Counted from the first letter of the stretch, positions 18,137-27,012 are shown. The stretch: DNA of 64,000 nucleotides from Methylobacterium iners (GCF_022179305.1 NZ_BPQP01000027.1:1-64000), one strand, 5' to 3'. A program made the numbers and translations. Notes: a model not told the origin generated them from the letters alone.

Positions 18137-19306
18137 TTACGTGTGCGAGGGATCGCGGTGGGCCGTGACGAGACGCGTCAACAGGGGACGTCGCGTCGCC
18201 ACCTCGCGAACACCCACGAACCCGGCCTCGCTCAGGAGGCGGCTCAGCTCCGGCAGGCTGCGGCAGCGCCCGCTTCCCATGGCGAGCAGGTAGAAGCCGA
18301 AATACGCGTCCGCGATCGGTTTGGCCCCGTCCGTGCCCGACATCGGCTCCGCCAGGATCAGGGTTCCTTCCGACGGCAGGGCGTCGTGGACGCGGCGCAG
18401 CAGCAGGCGCACGACCTCGTCGTCGTGGTCGTGGACGACGCGCACCAGGGAGATCGCGTCGGCGCCCGTGGGCAGCGGGTCGTCGAGGAAGCTGCCGCCG
18501 AGGGCGGCTGCGCGCGATGCCAGCCCGGCCTCGGCGAAGCGACGCGCGGCGCGCTCCGCCACAGGCGGCAGATCGAACAGCTGGAGCGACAGGGCAGGCG
18601 CCCGGGCGGCCGCAGCGCGCAGGAAGGCACCCTCCCCGCCCCCGACATCCATGAGGCAGCGGTGCCGGGCGACCGGATAGGCGTCGAGGATGTCCTCGGC
18701 GATGAGCGCCTGCGAGGCCGCCATCAAGGCGCTGTAGGCGGCCACACCCCCTTCGCCGATCAGGTCGGCCTTCGTGCGGTCGGCATAGGGCCAGTAGCCG
18801 CCGAGCCGGGTCGGCCCCGATTCGCCGCGCAGCAGCGCCACGGGATCGCTGAGATCCTCGTAGAGCATGGAATGGTGGTCGATCATCGCCGCGATCGAGG
18901 GATTGCCGACGAGCGCCGCTCCGAGATCGGCGAGCGCGAAGCGGCCATCCGGCAGGACGGTGAGGAGATCAAGCGAGGTGGCGGCCTTGAGGAGCCGCAG
19001 GGTCCGCTCCGGCGGCAGCCTGAGGCGACCGGCCAGCGCCTCAGGGGCGAGCGGCCCCTCGCTTAGAATCGTGAAAAGGTCGAGCCGGACGCAGGCGAAC
19101 AGCACCTGCGAATAGACGAAACCGGCGCAGAGGTCGAACAGCGCGCGGGTGTTGCGTCTGGCGATGCGGCGGGTGAGCGGGAAGCTCGCGGCCCAGCGCT
19201 GGAAGGCGGGATTCGCGATCGTGCGGGTGCGGAAGGCCAGCCAGCGCTCGCGCCAGGATCGCGGCGGCGCCGGGGCCTTGTGGGCCAGGGAGGGGGAGGA
19301 CGCCAC
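18137..19306 (-). CDS. crtF: Demethylspheroidene/hydroxy-carotenoid O-methyltransferase
   Basis: 389 aa. An N-terminal dimerisation winged helix (around DLFTILSEGPLAPEALAGRL) and a SAM-binding domain with LMDVGGGEGAFLRAAAA near 215-231. Typical of CrtF, which methylates the tertiary 1-hydroxyl of carotenoids toward spheroidene or spirilloxanthin. It follows crtE by 17 bp. Confidence 0.92.
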   Translation of the reverse strand: MASSPSLAHKAPAPPRSWRERWLAFRTRTIANPAFQRWAASFPLTRRIARRNTRALFDLCAGFVYSQVLFACVRLDLFTILSEGPLAPEALAGRLRLPPERTLRLLKAATSLDLLTVLPDGRFALADLGAALVGNPSIAAMIDHHSMLYEDLSDPVALLRGESGPTRLGGYWPYADRTKADLIGEGGVAAYSALMAASQALIAEDILDAYPVARHRCLMDVGGGEGAFLRAAAARAPALSLQLFDLPPVAERAARRFAEAGLASRAAALGGSFLDDPLPTGADAISLVRVVHDHDDEVVRLLLRRVHDALPSEGTLILAEPMSGTDGAKPIADAYFGFYLLAMGSGRCRSLPELSRLLSEAGFVGVREVATRRPLLTRLVTAHRDPSHT

Positions 19307-19323
19307 CGGGCGCGGGCCCCCGC

Positions 19324-20193
19324 TCAGGCGAGTTCCTGCGCCAGGCTCGCGGGCAGGAACAGGCGCGTCTGCGCCTCGATCTCAGCCCGCAGGATATCGG
19401 CGCCGGGGCAGGCCGGGATCACCTCGATCGCCTCACGCGCGAGCCGCTTCAGGCGGGCGAGAGCCCCGCCCATGCCGAGCAGCGCCGCCGCGTTCGGCCG
19501 GCCCAGCGTCGCGTCGCGCCCCACCGGTTTGCCGACCTCCTCCTGCCGGCAGGCGACGTCGCGCAGGTCGTCGGCGACCTGGTAGGCCTCGCCCAGGCAT
19601 TCCCCGAGCAGCCGCCAGGGCAGCGCCTGGGCACCCGCCGCGGCAGCGCCGGCGACGGTGGCGGCGGCAAACAGAGCGCCGGTCTTGGCCTGCTGGTACT
19701 CGGTGAGCCCGACGGTCTCCTCCGATTCCCAGGCCTGGCCCGCCACGATGCCGGCCGGCGAGCCCGCGGCTCGGGCGATCAGCCCGACGAGGGCGGCGAG
19801 CCGGGCGGGCGAGCGCGCCGCGCCGCGGGCCAGCGTCTCGAAGGCAGAGACGATGAGAGCGTCGCCGGTGAGCACCGCGAGCGGCTCGCCGAAGGCCGCG
19901 TGCACGGAGGGCTTCTGCCGCCGCATCGGGGCGTCGTCGAAGCAGGGCAGGTCGTCGTGGACCAGCGAGGCGCAATGCAGGAGCTCGATCGAGGCCGCCG
20001 CGGCGTCCGAGGCCATCGGATCGTCGTCGCCGCAGGCGCGCGCCACCGAGAGGCAGAGCCGCGGCCGGATGCGGTGACCGCCGGGGAAGACGGCATAGCG
20101 GATGGCCTCCGCCAGCCTGGGTGGGGCGCCAGGCGCCTCGGCATGGGCGACGGCCGCGTCCAGAGCCTGCTCGATCCGACGATTCGCGTCCAT
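19324..20193 (-). CDS. crtE: Geranylgeranyl diphosphate synthase
   Basis: 289 aa. Polyprenyl synthase motifs: first aspartate-rich region LVHDDLPCFDDAPMRR near 77-92 and second DDLRD near 216. It makes the C20 precursor for carotenoids and for the bacteriochlorophyll tail. Divergent from crtD across a PpsR palindrome and first gene of the crtEF-bchCXYZ-puf block. Confidence 0.95.
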   Translation of the reverse strand: MDANRRIEQALDAAVAHAEAPGAPPRLAEAIRYAVFPGGHRIRPRLCLSVARACGDDDPMASDAAAASIELLHCASLVHDDLPCFDDAPMRRQKPSVHAAFGEPLAVLTGDALIVSAFETLARGAARSPARLAALVGLIARAAGSPAGIVAGQAWESEETVGLTEYQQAKTGALFAAATVAGAAAAGAQALPWRLLGECLGEAYQVADDLRDVACRQEEVGKPVGRDATLGRPNAAALLGMGGALARLKRLAREAIEVIPACPGADILRAEIEAQTRLFLPASLAQELA

Positions 20194-20232
20194 GCCGACC
20201 CTCCCATGTATCTTGATGTTGTCATTTCAGAG

Positions 20233-20250
20233 TGTCAGATAATATTGACA
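20233..20250. promoter_or_regulatory. PpsR/CrtJ operator between crtE and crtD
   Basis: Exact TGT-N12-ACA (20233-20235 and 20248-20250), serving the divergent crtE and crtD promoters. A one-mismatch copy, TGT-N12-TCA, lies at 20220-20237 and overlaps it, consistent with cooperative binding to paired sites. Confidence 0.8.
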
Positions 20251-20259
20251 CTCGTCAAG

Positions 20260-21834
20260 GTGACGGCCAGCGGCATCGGGGGGCTTGAGGGTTTGGCGGA
20301 GCAGCGGGTCGTGGTGATCGGGGCCGGAATCGCGGGGCTTGTCGCGGCCCTCCGGCTCGCCCATGCGGGCCTTGACGTCACGGTGGTGGAGCGGGCCTCC
20401 CGGCCCGGCGGCAAGATGCGCAGCGTCGCGGTCGGCGACGCGCCGGTCGAGGCCGGCCCTACCGTCTTCACCATGCGCTGGGTCTTCGACGAGATCTTTT
20501 CCGATTGCGGTGCGGATCTCGATGCCTGCGTGTCCCTGCAAAAAGCCGAGATCCTCGCCCGTCACGCCTGGGGACCCGACGAACGCCTCGACCTGTTCGC
20601 GGATGCGCAAGCGTCGGTCGACGCGATCGCCGCCTTCGCGGGACCGGGCGAGGCCGAGGGGTATCGCCGCTTCCGCGCGCGAGCCGCCGAGGTCTACCGC
20701 ACCCTCGAAGGACCGTTCATCCGGGGCGAGCGCCCGAATCCGCTCGAGCTCGGGCGCCGGGTGGGTCTTTCGGGAATGGGCGATCTCTGGCGCATCCAGC
20801 CCTTCACGACCCTATGGGATGCGCTCGGCACCTATTTCCGCGATGCCCGGCTGCGCCAGCTCTTCGGGCGCTACGCGACCTATTGCGGCTCCTCGCCCTT
20901 CCAGGCGCCCGCCACCCTGATGCTCGTGGCCCATGTCGAGGCCGAGGGCGTCTGGACGATCGAGGGGGGGCTGAGCCGGCTCGCCGCCGCGATCGCCGAG
21001 CTCGCCCAGGCTCGCGGCGCCCGCTTCCGTTACGACGCCGATGTTGCCGGCATCGCGGTGGAGCGCAGTCGCATCGCTGGCGTCACCTTGGCCTCCGGCG
21101 AGCGCATCCCGGCCGATCACGTCGTCGCGAATGCCGACATCGCCGCGCTCGGTGCCGGTCTGTTCGGCCCGGAGGCTGCGCGCGTCACCGGGCCGGTTCC
21201 GCCCTCCGAGCGCTCGCTCTCGGCCGTGACCTTCTGCATGAAGGCGCGCGCGGACGGCTTCCCGCTCGTCCGCCACAACGTCTTCTTCTCGGCCGATTAC
21301 GCGGCCGAGTTCGCGGCCCTGCGCCGGGGCACCTTGCCCGCCGACCCCACCGTCTATGTCTGCGCGCAGGACCGGGACGACGCTGCGCCGCCGGAACGCG
21401 CCGAGCGCCTGCTCTGCCTCGTCAACGCATCCGCCAACGGCCTCGAACACCCCCTCACCGATCCGGAGATCGCCCGATGCGAGACGAATCTGCGCGCCCG
21501 CCTCAGCCGTTGCGGGCTGACCCTGGCGGAGGCGCCCGGCACGGTGACGACGACGCCCGCCGGGTTCGAGCGACTGTTTCCGGCGACCGGGGGCGCCCTC
21601 TACGGCCGCGCCTCGCACGGCTGGATGGCCTCGTTCAAGCGGCCGGGCGCGCGGACGCGCCTGCCGGGGCTCTACTTGGCGGGGGGCAGCGTCCATCCGG
21701 GGCCGGGGGTGCCGATGGCGGCGCTCTCGGGGGGACTCGCGGCGGACAGCCTCCTGTCGGATCTCAGGCGGAGCCGCGCTTCGACACGACGGTGGGCCGG
21801 GGCGGCTATGTCTGGTGGTACGTCGACGCCCTGA
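20260..21834 (+). CDS. crtD: Methoxyneurosporene (carotenoid 3,4-) desaturase
   Basis: About 524 aa. An FAD-binding VVVIGAGIAGLVAALRLAHA near the start, the CrtI-family core, and a C-terminal LYLAGGSVHPGPGVPMAALSG. CrtD introduces the 3,4 double bond after CrtC and acts twice in spirilloxanthin synthesis. The start is uncertain: GTG 20260 is only 9 bp from the PpsR box, and TTG 20293 would begin about four residues before the FAD motif. Neither has a good ribosome site. Confidence 0.9.
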   Translation: MTASGIGGLEGLAEQRVVVIGAGIAGLVAALRLAHAGLDVTVVERASRPGGKMRSVAVGDAPVEAGPTVFTMRWVFDEIFSDCGADLDACVSLQKAEILARHAWGPDERLDLFADAQASVDAIAAFAGPGEAEGYRRFRARAAEVYRTLEGPFIRGERPNPLELGRRVGLSGMGDLWRIQPFTTLWDALGTYFRDARLRQLFGRYATYCGSSPFQAPATLMLVAHVEAEGVWTIEGGLSRLAAAIAELAQARGARFRYDADVAGIAVERSRIAGVTLASGERIPADHVVANADIAALGAGLFGPEAARVTGPVPPSERSLSAVTFCMKARADGFPLVRHNVFFSADYAAEFAALRRGTLPADPTVYVCAQDRDDAAPPERAERLLCLVNASANGLEHPLTDPEIARCETNLRARLSRCGLTLAEAPGTVTTTPAGFERLFPATGGALYGRASHGWMASFKRPGARTRLPGLYLAGGSVHPGPGVPMAALSGGLAADSLLSDLRRSRASTRRWAGAAMSGGTSTP

Positions 21835-22691
21835 GCGCCGACGGGCGGCAGGGGCTCACCATCATCGCCTTCATCGGCAGCGTGTTCTCGCCCTACTACG
21901 CCTGGGACCTCTCCAAGGACCCCTTCGACCATTGCGCGGTCAACGTCGTGCTCTACGGGGAGCGCGCCAACCGGTTCTGCATGACCGAGCGCGGGCGCGA
22001 CAGCCTCAGCCGCGACGCGCGCTCCATCGCGATCGGTCCGAGCGATCTCGAATGGGACGGCACCACCCTGACGATCCGCATCGACGAGCGCACGGCGCCG
22101 ATCCCTTCGCGGGTCCGGGGCACCGTCAAGGTCCGGCCGAGCGGGATCACGGCGGAGACCTTCACCCTCGACAGCCACGGCGCCCATCGCTGGTGGCCGA
22201 TGGCGCCCCTCTCACAGGTCGAGGTCTCGCTGACGGAGCCCTCCCTCGCCTGGACCGGCACCGCCTATTTCGACACCAATCACGGCGATTCGGCGCTCGA
22301 GGACGCCTTCACGGACTGGACCTGGTGCCGGGCGGAACTCGCGCGCGGCGCGGCGGTCCTCTACGACGTCCGGCGCCGCGACGGCAGCGGCCAGAACCTG
22401 TCGCTCCACTTCGCGCCGGACGGGACGCGCCGGGAGATCAAGCCCCCGCTCGCCGCCTCGCTGCCCCCGACCCGGCTCTGGCGGGTGCCGCGCTCGACGC
22501 GCAGCGACGACGCGAAGGCCGCGGTGGTCCGCACTTTCGAGGACACGCCGTTCTACTCGCGCTCGGTCCTGGCCTCGACGCTCTGCGGCGAGGCGGTGCG
22601 GCCGGTCCACGAGAGCCTCTCCCTCGACCGCTTCAAGAACCCGCTGGTCCGCCTGATGCTGCCGTTCCGGATGCCGCGGCCGATGGCATAG
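21792..22691 (+). CDS. crtC: Carotenoid 1,2-hydratase (hydroxyneurosporene synthase)
   Basis: About 299 aa from GTG 21792. The family N-terminus GGYVWWYVDALSADG and IGSVFSPYYAW are clear, and the C-terminal LSLDRFKNPLVRLMLPFRMP also fits. CrtC adds water across the terminal double bond of acyclic carotenoids. The frame has no other usable start nearby, so crtC overlaps the crtD 3' end by 43 bp. Confidence 0.92.
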   Translation: MGRGGYVWWYVDALSADGRQGLTIIAFIGSVFSPYYAWDLSKDPFDHCAVNVVLYGERANRFCMTERGRDSLSRDARSIAIGPSDLEWDGTTLTIRIDERTAPIPSRVRGTVKVRPSGITAETFTLDSHGAHRWWPMAPLSQVEVSLTEPSLAWTGTAYFDTNHGDSALEDAFTDWTWCRAELARGAAVLYDVRRRDGSGQNLSLHFAPDGTRREIKPPLAASLPPTRLWRVPRSTRSDDAKAAVVRTFEDTPFYSRSVLASTLCGEAVRPVHESLSLDRFKNPLVRLMLPFRMPRPMA

Positions 22692-22774
22692 CAGATTTGG
22701 GTAGTCTATTTCTGAGACGGTGACGTCTGCCGGGTCGTCACGTTGTTTCTCGATCGCGGTCAGAGGGGCAGAGC

Positions 22775-22972
22775 GTGAAGGCGAGATACGACTCCGACGC
22801 GGATGCGCTCTACATGCGCCTGGCCGACGACTCGGTCGTCGAGCGCGAAGAGGTCAGGCCGGGCATCGTGCTCGATTTCGATGCCGAAGGGCGCGTGATC
22901 GCAATCGAGATTCTCGATGCCAGCCAACACCTCGCGCGCGTTTCGGATTTCGTGCGGTCGACCGCGGCCTGA
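22775..22972 (+). CDS. DUF2283 family small protein
   Basis: 65 aa from GTG 22775, with GAGGGG 6 bp upstream. The pattern YDSDADALYMRL, EVRPGIVLDFDAEGRVIAIEILDAS is diagnostic of DUF2283, a small conserved family of unknown function. It lies 83 bp after crtC and converges on the microprotein genes; nothing ties it to photosynthesis. Confidence 0.85.
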   Translation: MKARYDSDADALYMRLADDSVVEREEVRPGIVLDFDAEGRVIAIEILDASQHLARVSDFVRSTAA

Positions 22973-22989
22973 CTCTCCTGGTCCGGAAC

Positions 22990-23175
22990 CTATCGATCAG
23001 GTAGGCTCAGCTCGTCCCGCACCGCAGCCCCCCGGTCCGCCCGGATGCTGCGCCGGACCTTCACGAGCTGCCAGATCGCCAGCCCGAGGATGACCGCGAA
23101 CGGGATGCCGAAGAGCAGCCATATCCTAATGCCGCTTAGCACCCAGAGAATGATGTCGCCGATCATTTGGTCCAT
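22990..23175 (-). CDS. One-helix membrane microprotein C (WQLV-RSIR type)
   Basis: 61 aa. A long hydrophobic helix (about 19-38) ends in GLAIWQLVKVRRSIRADR. The WQLVxxxRSIRxD signature is shared with two genes directly upstream, showing tandem duplication. Its ATG lies inside the end of microprotein B (13-bp overlap). Family unknown to me. Last gene of the crtI-crtB transcription unit. Confidence 0.7.
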   Translation of the reverse strand: MDQMIGDIILWVLSGIRIWLLFGIPFAVILGLAIWQLVKVRRSIRADRGAAVRDELSLPDR

Positions 23176-23297
23176 GGCTTGGTCCGCTCGGTGTTGTCGG
23201 CGCCTTCCCGGTCGCGCCGAATGCTGCGCTGGACCTTCACGAGCTGCCAGGCCGCCAGCCCGATGACGAGAAGTTCGAGGATCGCCAGGGCGATCAT
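23163..23297 (-). CDS. One-helix membrane microprotein B (WQLV-RSIR type)
   Basis: 44 aa, starting MIALAILELLVIGLAAWQLV, then KVQRSIRRDREGADN. One membrane helix and a basic cytoplasmic motif identical in pattern to its neighbours. The start overlaps the stop of microprotein A by ATGA, implying coupled translation. Overlapping neighbours on both sides and the conserved motif argue that it is real despite its size. Confidence 0.7.
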   Translation of the reverse strand: MIALAILELLVIGLAAWQLVKVQRSIRRDREGADNTERTKPWTK

Positions 23298-23446
23298 GGT
23301 GGATCGGCTTGCCTGGAGCGGGCGGCGGCCTCGGCCTTGTCGCGGCGGATGCTGCGCTTGAGCACCACGAGCTGCCAGATCGCGATGCCGAGCACCAGCC
23401 CGAAGGCGAGGAGGATCTCGAAGACGCCGTAGAACGCCTCGCTCAT
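23294..23446 (-). CDS. One-helix membrane microprotein A (WQLV-RSIR type)
   Basis: 50 aa from ATG 23446, starting MSEAFYGVFEILLAFGLVLG, followed by IAIWQLVVLKRSIRRDKAEA. One membrane helix, then the shared RSIRRD motif and a charged tail. The ATG overlaps the crtB stop (ATGA), so it is the third cistron of crtI-crtB. No known family recognised; a role with carotenoid enzymes or the photosynthetic membrane is only inferred from position. Confidence 0.72.
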   Translation of the reverse strand: MSEAFYGVFEILLAFGLVLGIAIWQLVVLKRSIRRDKAEAAARSRQADPP

Positions 23447-24525
23447 GGCACGGCGTGCGAGGGCCCTTCGCGGGCGAAGGCCTCGCGCTCGCGCAGGATC
23501 TCGATGATGTCGAGCACCCGCACGACCTGGCCCGGCACGTCCCACCACGCCGGGCGGCGCGGGATCGGCGCCCGGGCGGTCACGGATTCGATGAGGAAGG
23601 CGACCTCGGGAAGGGCCGGTTCGCCCCTCGCGCCGCCGGTCGGCAGGGGAAGCACCGCGCGGGCGAGGAGCGCCGCCTTGCGCCTCCCCGGAACGCGGGC
23701 GCGGGTTCCGACCGGGTCGAGGCCCCCCCGCTCCAGCGCGCGGCCGATCTCGGCATAGATCAGGCGCGCCGCACGGATCGCCGGCCGGCAGCCGGAGGGC
23801 AGGCCGGCGATGCCGGCCTCGGCGCGCGCGTAGAGCAGATCCGCCGCGGCGAGGAGGCGGGCGACGACGCCCTGCAGGGCCGGCGTCGTCACCGGATCGG
23901 CGAGGAAGCCGTCCGGGTCGATCCCGGCCTCGCGCAGCCAGGCCAACGGCAGGTAGAGGCGCCCCGCCCGCGCATCCTCGCCCACGTCCCGGGCGATGTT
24001 GGTGAGCTGCATCGCCACGCCGAGATCGCAGGCCCTGGCGAGGACCTGAGGGTCGCGTACGCCCATGATCAGGGTCATCATCGCGCCGACGCTCGCGGCG
24101 ACCCGCGCCGCGTAGGCGCTGAGCTCGGACAGCGTCTCGTAGCGGCGCCCTCTCGCGTCCCAGGCGAAGCCTTCCAGGAGCGCCATGGGAAGCGCGGGCG
24201 GGATCGCGTGCTCGACGACGAGGTCGGCGAGCGCCCGGTCGGCGGGGCTGTCGGCGGGACGGCCCTCATAGGCCCGGGCCAGCCGGCGGGAGAGCCGCCC
24301 CACCGCCTCCGCCCGATCGCCCGCGGCGCTCTCGTCGACCGCATCGTCGGAATGGCGGCAGAAGGCGTAGAGGCCGTAGGCCGGGCGCCGGACCGCCGGG
24401 GGCAGCAGCATCGAGGCCGCATAGAAGCTTCGCGATCCGGTGCGGATCGCGGCCCGGCAGGCGGCGTGGTCGGCGGCGGCGGCGTGAGGCCCGAAGGCAA
24501 CGACATCAAGCGAAGACGCGAGCAT
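23443..24525 (-). CDS. crtB: Phytoene synthase
   Basis: 360 aa from ATG 24525. Squalene/phytoene synthase motifs: SRSFYAASMLLPP, the first Asp-rich YAFCRHSDDAVDE near 85-97, and the second QLTNIARDVGEDARAGRLYL. It condenses two GGPP to phytoene. The gene overlaps the 3' end of crtI by 20 bp. Confidence 0.95.
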   Translation of the reverse strand: MLASSLDVVAFGPHAAAADHAACRAAIRTGSRSFYAASMLLPPAVRRPAYGLYAFCRHSDDAVDESAAGDRAEAVGRLSRRLARAYEGRPADSPADRALADLVVEHAIPPALPMALLEGFAWDARGRRYETLSELSAYAARVAASVGAMMTLIMGVRDPQVLARACDLGVAMQLTNIARDVGEDARAGRLYLPLAWLREAGIDPDGFLADPVTTPALQGVVARLLAAADLLYARAEAGIAGLPSGCRPAIRAARLIYAEIGRALERGGLDPVGTRARVPGRRKAALLARAVLPLPTGGARGEPALPEVAFLIESVTARAPIPRRPAWWDVPGQVVRVLDIIEILREREAFAREGPSHAVP

Positions 24526-26035
24526 CCGGCACCACGCGATCGAGGATTCTGGCGGAGGACAGCACCCCGGGCAGGCCGGCGCCCGGATGGGTGCCCGCAC
24601 CGACGAGGTAGAGGTTGGCGACGTCTTCCGAAGCATTGTGCGGCCGGAACCAGGCCGACTGGGTCAGCACGGGCTCGAGGCCGAACCCGGACCCGCGGAA
24701 GCTGAGGAAATCGCTCGCGAAATCCTGGGGCGTGGTCACCTTCGAGGTGACGACGCAGTCCGACAGGCCCGGCATCACGGTCGCTTCGAGGTGTCGCGCG
24801 ATCGCCTGCCGATAGGGCTCGGCCTCGACGCTCCAATCCTGCCCGCCGTCGAGGTTCGGCACCGGCGAGAGCACGTAGAAGGCGTCGCAGCCGGGCGGCG
24901 CCATCAGCGGGTCGGTGGCGGTCGGTCGGTGCAGGTAGAGGCTGAAGTCCGGCGACAGCCGCTTCGTGCGAAAGATGTCGTCGATGAGCCCGCGGTAGCG
25001 CGGCCCCATCAGGATCGTGTGGTGGGCAAGGTCCGGGTATTTCCGGTTCGTGCCGAAATACCAGACGAACAATCCCATCGAGGAATGGCTCGTCGCGAGC
25101 TTGCGCCCGCTCCATCGCCGGCGGGGCGCCTGCGGCAGCAGGTGCTTGTAGGTGAAGGCGGAGTCCGCGTTCGAGACCACGATGTCGGCGGCGATCCGCT
25201 CGCCGCCGGTCAGGGCGATGCCGGTGGCGCGGCCCTCCTCGACCAGGATCTGGGCCACGTCCGCGCCGCAGCGCACACCGCCGCCCTGGCTCCGAATCAG
25301 CCCGACGAGACCGTCGACGAGGCGGCCGGTGCCGCCCATCGCGAAATGCACGCCCCAGCGCCGCTCGAGATGGGCGATCAGGCAGTAGATCGCCGTGGCG
25401 CGGAAGGGGCTGCCGCCGATGAGGAGGGGGTGGAAGCTGAAGATCGTGCGCAGGCGCTCGTCGCGGATGTGCTTGGCCACGAGGCCGTAGACGCTGCGAT
25501 GGGCTCCGAGCCGGATCAGGTCGGGGATGAGGCGGACCATGTCGCGGATCGACCCGAACGGCACGTGCCCGAGCTCCTCGAAGCCGACCTCGCAGATCTT
25601 GCGGCTCTGCTCCATGAAGCGCTCGTAACCCGCGACATCCGCAGGAGAAAACCGCGCGACCTCCGCTCGCATCGCGGCGAGGTCGCCGCTGTAGTCGAAG
25701 GTGGCGCCATCATCGAAACGGATCTGGTAGAACGGCGACATCGGGGCCAGGGTGACGTCGTCCGCCATCCGCCGTCCGCACAGCTCCCAGAGCTCCTCGA
25801 ACAGGAAGGGCGCGGTGACGATGGTCGGGCCGGCATCGAAGGTGAAGCCGTCCTGCCGGTGGACCCGGGCCCGGCCGCCCGCCTGCTCCAAGCGCTCCAG
25901 CACCGTGACGCGGTAGCCCCGCGCCCCGAGCCGGATCGCCGCCGCAAGACCGCCGAAGCCGCTGCCGATCACCACCGCGTGGAGTCGGTCGGGCTTGGCA
26001 TCCGCGATCGTCGGCGAGGCGGCGAGTGTCAACAT
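24506..26035 (-). CDS. crtI: Phytoene desaturase
   Basis: 509 aa. FAD motif AVVIGSGFGGLAAAIRL near 20-36, FDAGPTIVTAPFLFEELW, and the C-terminal LYLVGAGTHPGAGLPGVLSSA. It desaturates phytoene to neurosporene or lycopene. The ATG at 26035 lies inside a PpsR palindrome, so operator and start codon overlap and the leader must be very short; TTG at residue 2 is the only near alternative. Confidence 0.95.
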   Translation of the reverse strand: MLTLAASPTIADAKPDRLHAVVIGSGFGGLAAAIRLGARGYRVTVLERLEQAGGRARVHRQDGFTFDAGPTIVTAPFLFEELWELCGRRMADDVTLAPMSPFYQIRFDDGATFDYSGDLAAMRAEVARFSPADVAGYERFMEQSRKICEVGFEELGHVPFGSIRDMVRLIPDLIRLGAHRSVYGLVAKHIRDERLRTIFSFHPLLIGGSPFRATAIYCLIAHLERRWGVHFAMGGTGRLVDGLVGLIRSQGGGVRCGADVAQILVEEGRATGIALTGGERIAADIVVSNADSAFTYKHLLPQAPRRRWSGRKLATSHSSMGLFVWYFGTNRKYPDLAHHTILMGPRYRGLIDDIFRTKRLSPDFSLYLHRPTATDPLMAPPGCDAFYVLSPVPNLDGGQDWSVEAEPYRQAIARHLEATVMPGLSDCVVTSKVTTPQDFASDFLSFRGSGFGLEPVLTQSAWFRPHNASEDVANLYLVGAGTHPGAGLPGVLSSARILDRVVPDARVFA

Positions 26036-26044
26036 GCGTTGACA
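26027..26044 (-). promoter_or_regulatory. PpsR/CrtJ operator over the crtI start
   Basis: Exact TGT-N12-ACA (26027-26029 and 26042-26044), with a nearly perfect inner inverted repeat (TGTCAAC and GTTGACA). It covers the crtI start codon at 26033-26035. Confidence 0.8.
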
Positions 26045-26115
26045 CTATGCGGGAGCATTGCGCGAAATCAAGAGCCGTTCCGCCGAGTCTTCTTTCGATC
26101 GGTGGCGGCCCGGAT

Positions 26116-27012
26116 TCAATTCGCTGCGAGCAGCCCCGCCGCGCGGGCCTCACGGAGGATGATCGCCGCGACCTTGTCGGGCGCCTCCTCGTGCGCGAGG
26201 TGGCCGAGGTTGCGCAGGAGCTCGACGCGGGCGTTGGGCAGGCGATCCTTCAGTGCGAAGGCGGTCTCGGGAGCGATCGCCTTGTCGTCCCCGCCGACGA
26301 TGAGGAGCGTGCGCGTGGTCAGGCGATGGATGTCGCGGTCGAGGGTGGCGAGGTCCCAGTTCGCCATCATCCCCAGCGCGCCGGCGACGTGGGCGGGGTG
26401 GCGGAACAGGCGGCGGTAGAGGTCGAGCCCCTGCGCGTCGAGCCGGGAGCCGGTGCCGCGGATGAGCCGCTCCACCGCCGGCTGGTCGGCCGACCAGGCG
26501 AAGATCCGCGGCGTCACGGGGTTGAGGAACAGCATCCTGGCAAGGCTCGGGAACAGCACGGAGGCGAGGCCCGGAAACGGCGTCAGCGCGCCGTTGAGGG
26601 CGACGAGAAGGCCGGGCGCGGCGCCGCCGTCGAGGCAGAGCCGGACGAGGATCGCGGCGCCGGCCGAATGCCCGGCGACGAGCACGGGGCTGACCTCGAG
26701 CGTGCGCAGCAACCCCCCCACCGCCCGGGCCATGCCCGGTAGGGAGAGGCGCCCGGCCGGCAGCGGATCGGTGAAGCCGTGGCCGGGTAGGTCCGGCGCG
26801 ATCACCCGGAAGGTTTCCGCGAGGAGCGGGGCGAGGCCGCGCCAGGAATGCGTCGCTGCCCCGGTGCCGTGGAGCAGCAGCAGCGGCGGCGCGTCCGCGG
26901 AGCCCATCTCCTGAACGTGCCAGCGCAACCCCGCCGCCTCGACGAAGCGGCTCGCCTCGCGGTTCGGCCAATCCGCGCCGTCGCGCGCCCAGTCGGGACG
27001 CTCGCCGCTCAT
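26116..27012 (-). CDS. bchO: BchO alpha/beta hydrolase
   Basis: 298 aa. An alpha/beta-hydrolase fold with LLLLHGTGAATHSWRGL, the nucleophile elbow AGHSAGAA (Ser near 118) and a late His in LGHLAHEE. BchO is a conserved companion of the Mg-chelatase genes whose exact reaction is unsettled. The start overlaps the bchD stop by ATGA. Confidence 0.93.
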   Translation of the reverse strand: MSGERPDWARDGADWPNREASRFVEAAGLRWHVQEMGSADAPPLLLLHGTGAATHSWRGLAPLLAETFRVIAPDLPGHGFTDPLPAGRLSLPGMARAVGGLLRTLEVSPVLVAGHSAGAAILVRLCLDGGAAPGLLVALNGALTPFPGLASVLFPSLARMLFLNPVTPRIFAWSADQPAVERLIRGTGSRLDAQGLDLYRRLFRHPAHVAGALGMMANWDLATLDRDIHRLTTRTLLIVGGDDKAIAPETAFALKDRLPNARVELLRNLGHLAHEEAPDKVAAIILREARAAGLLAAN

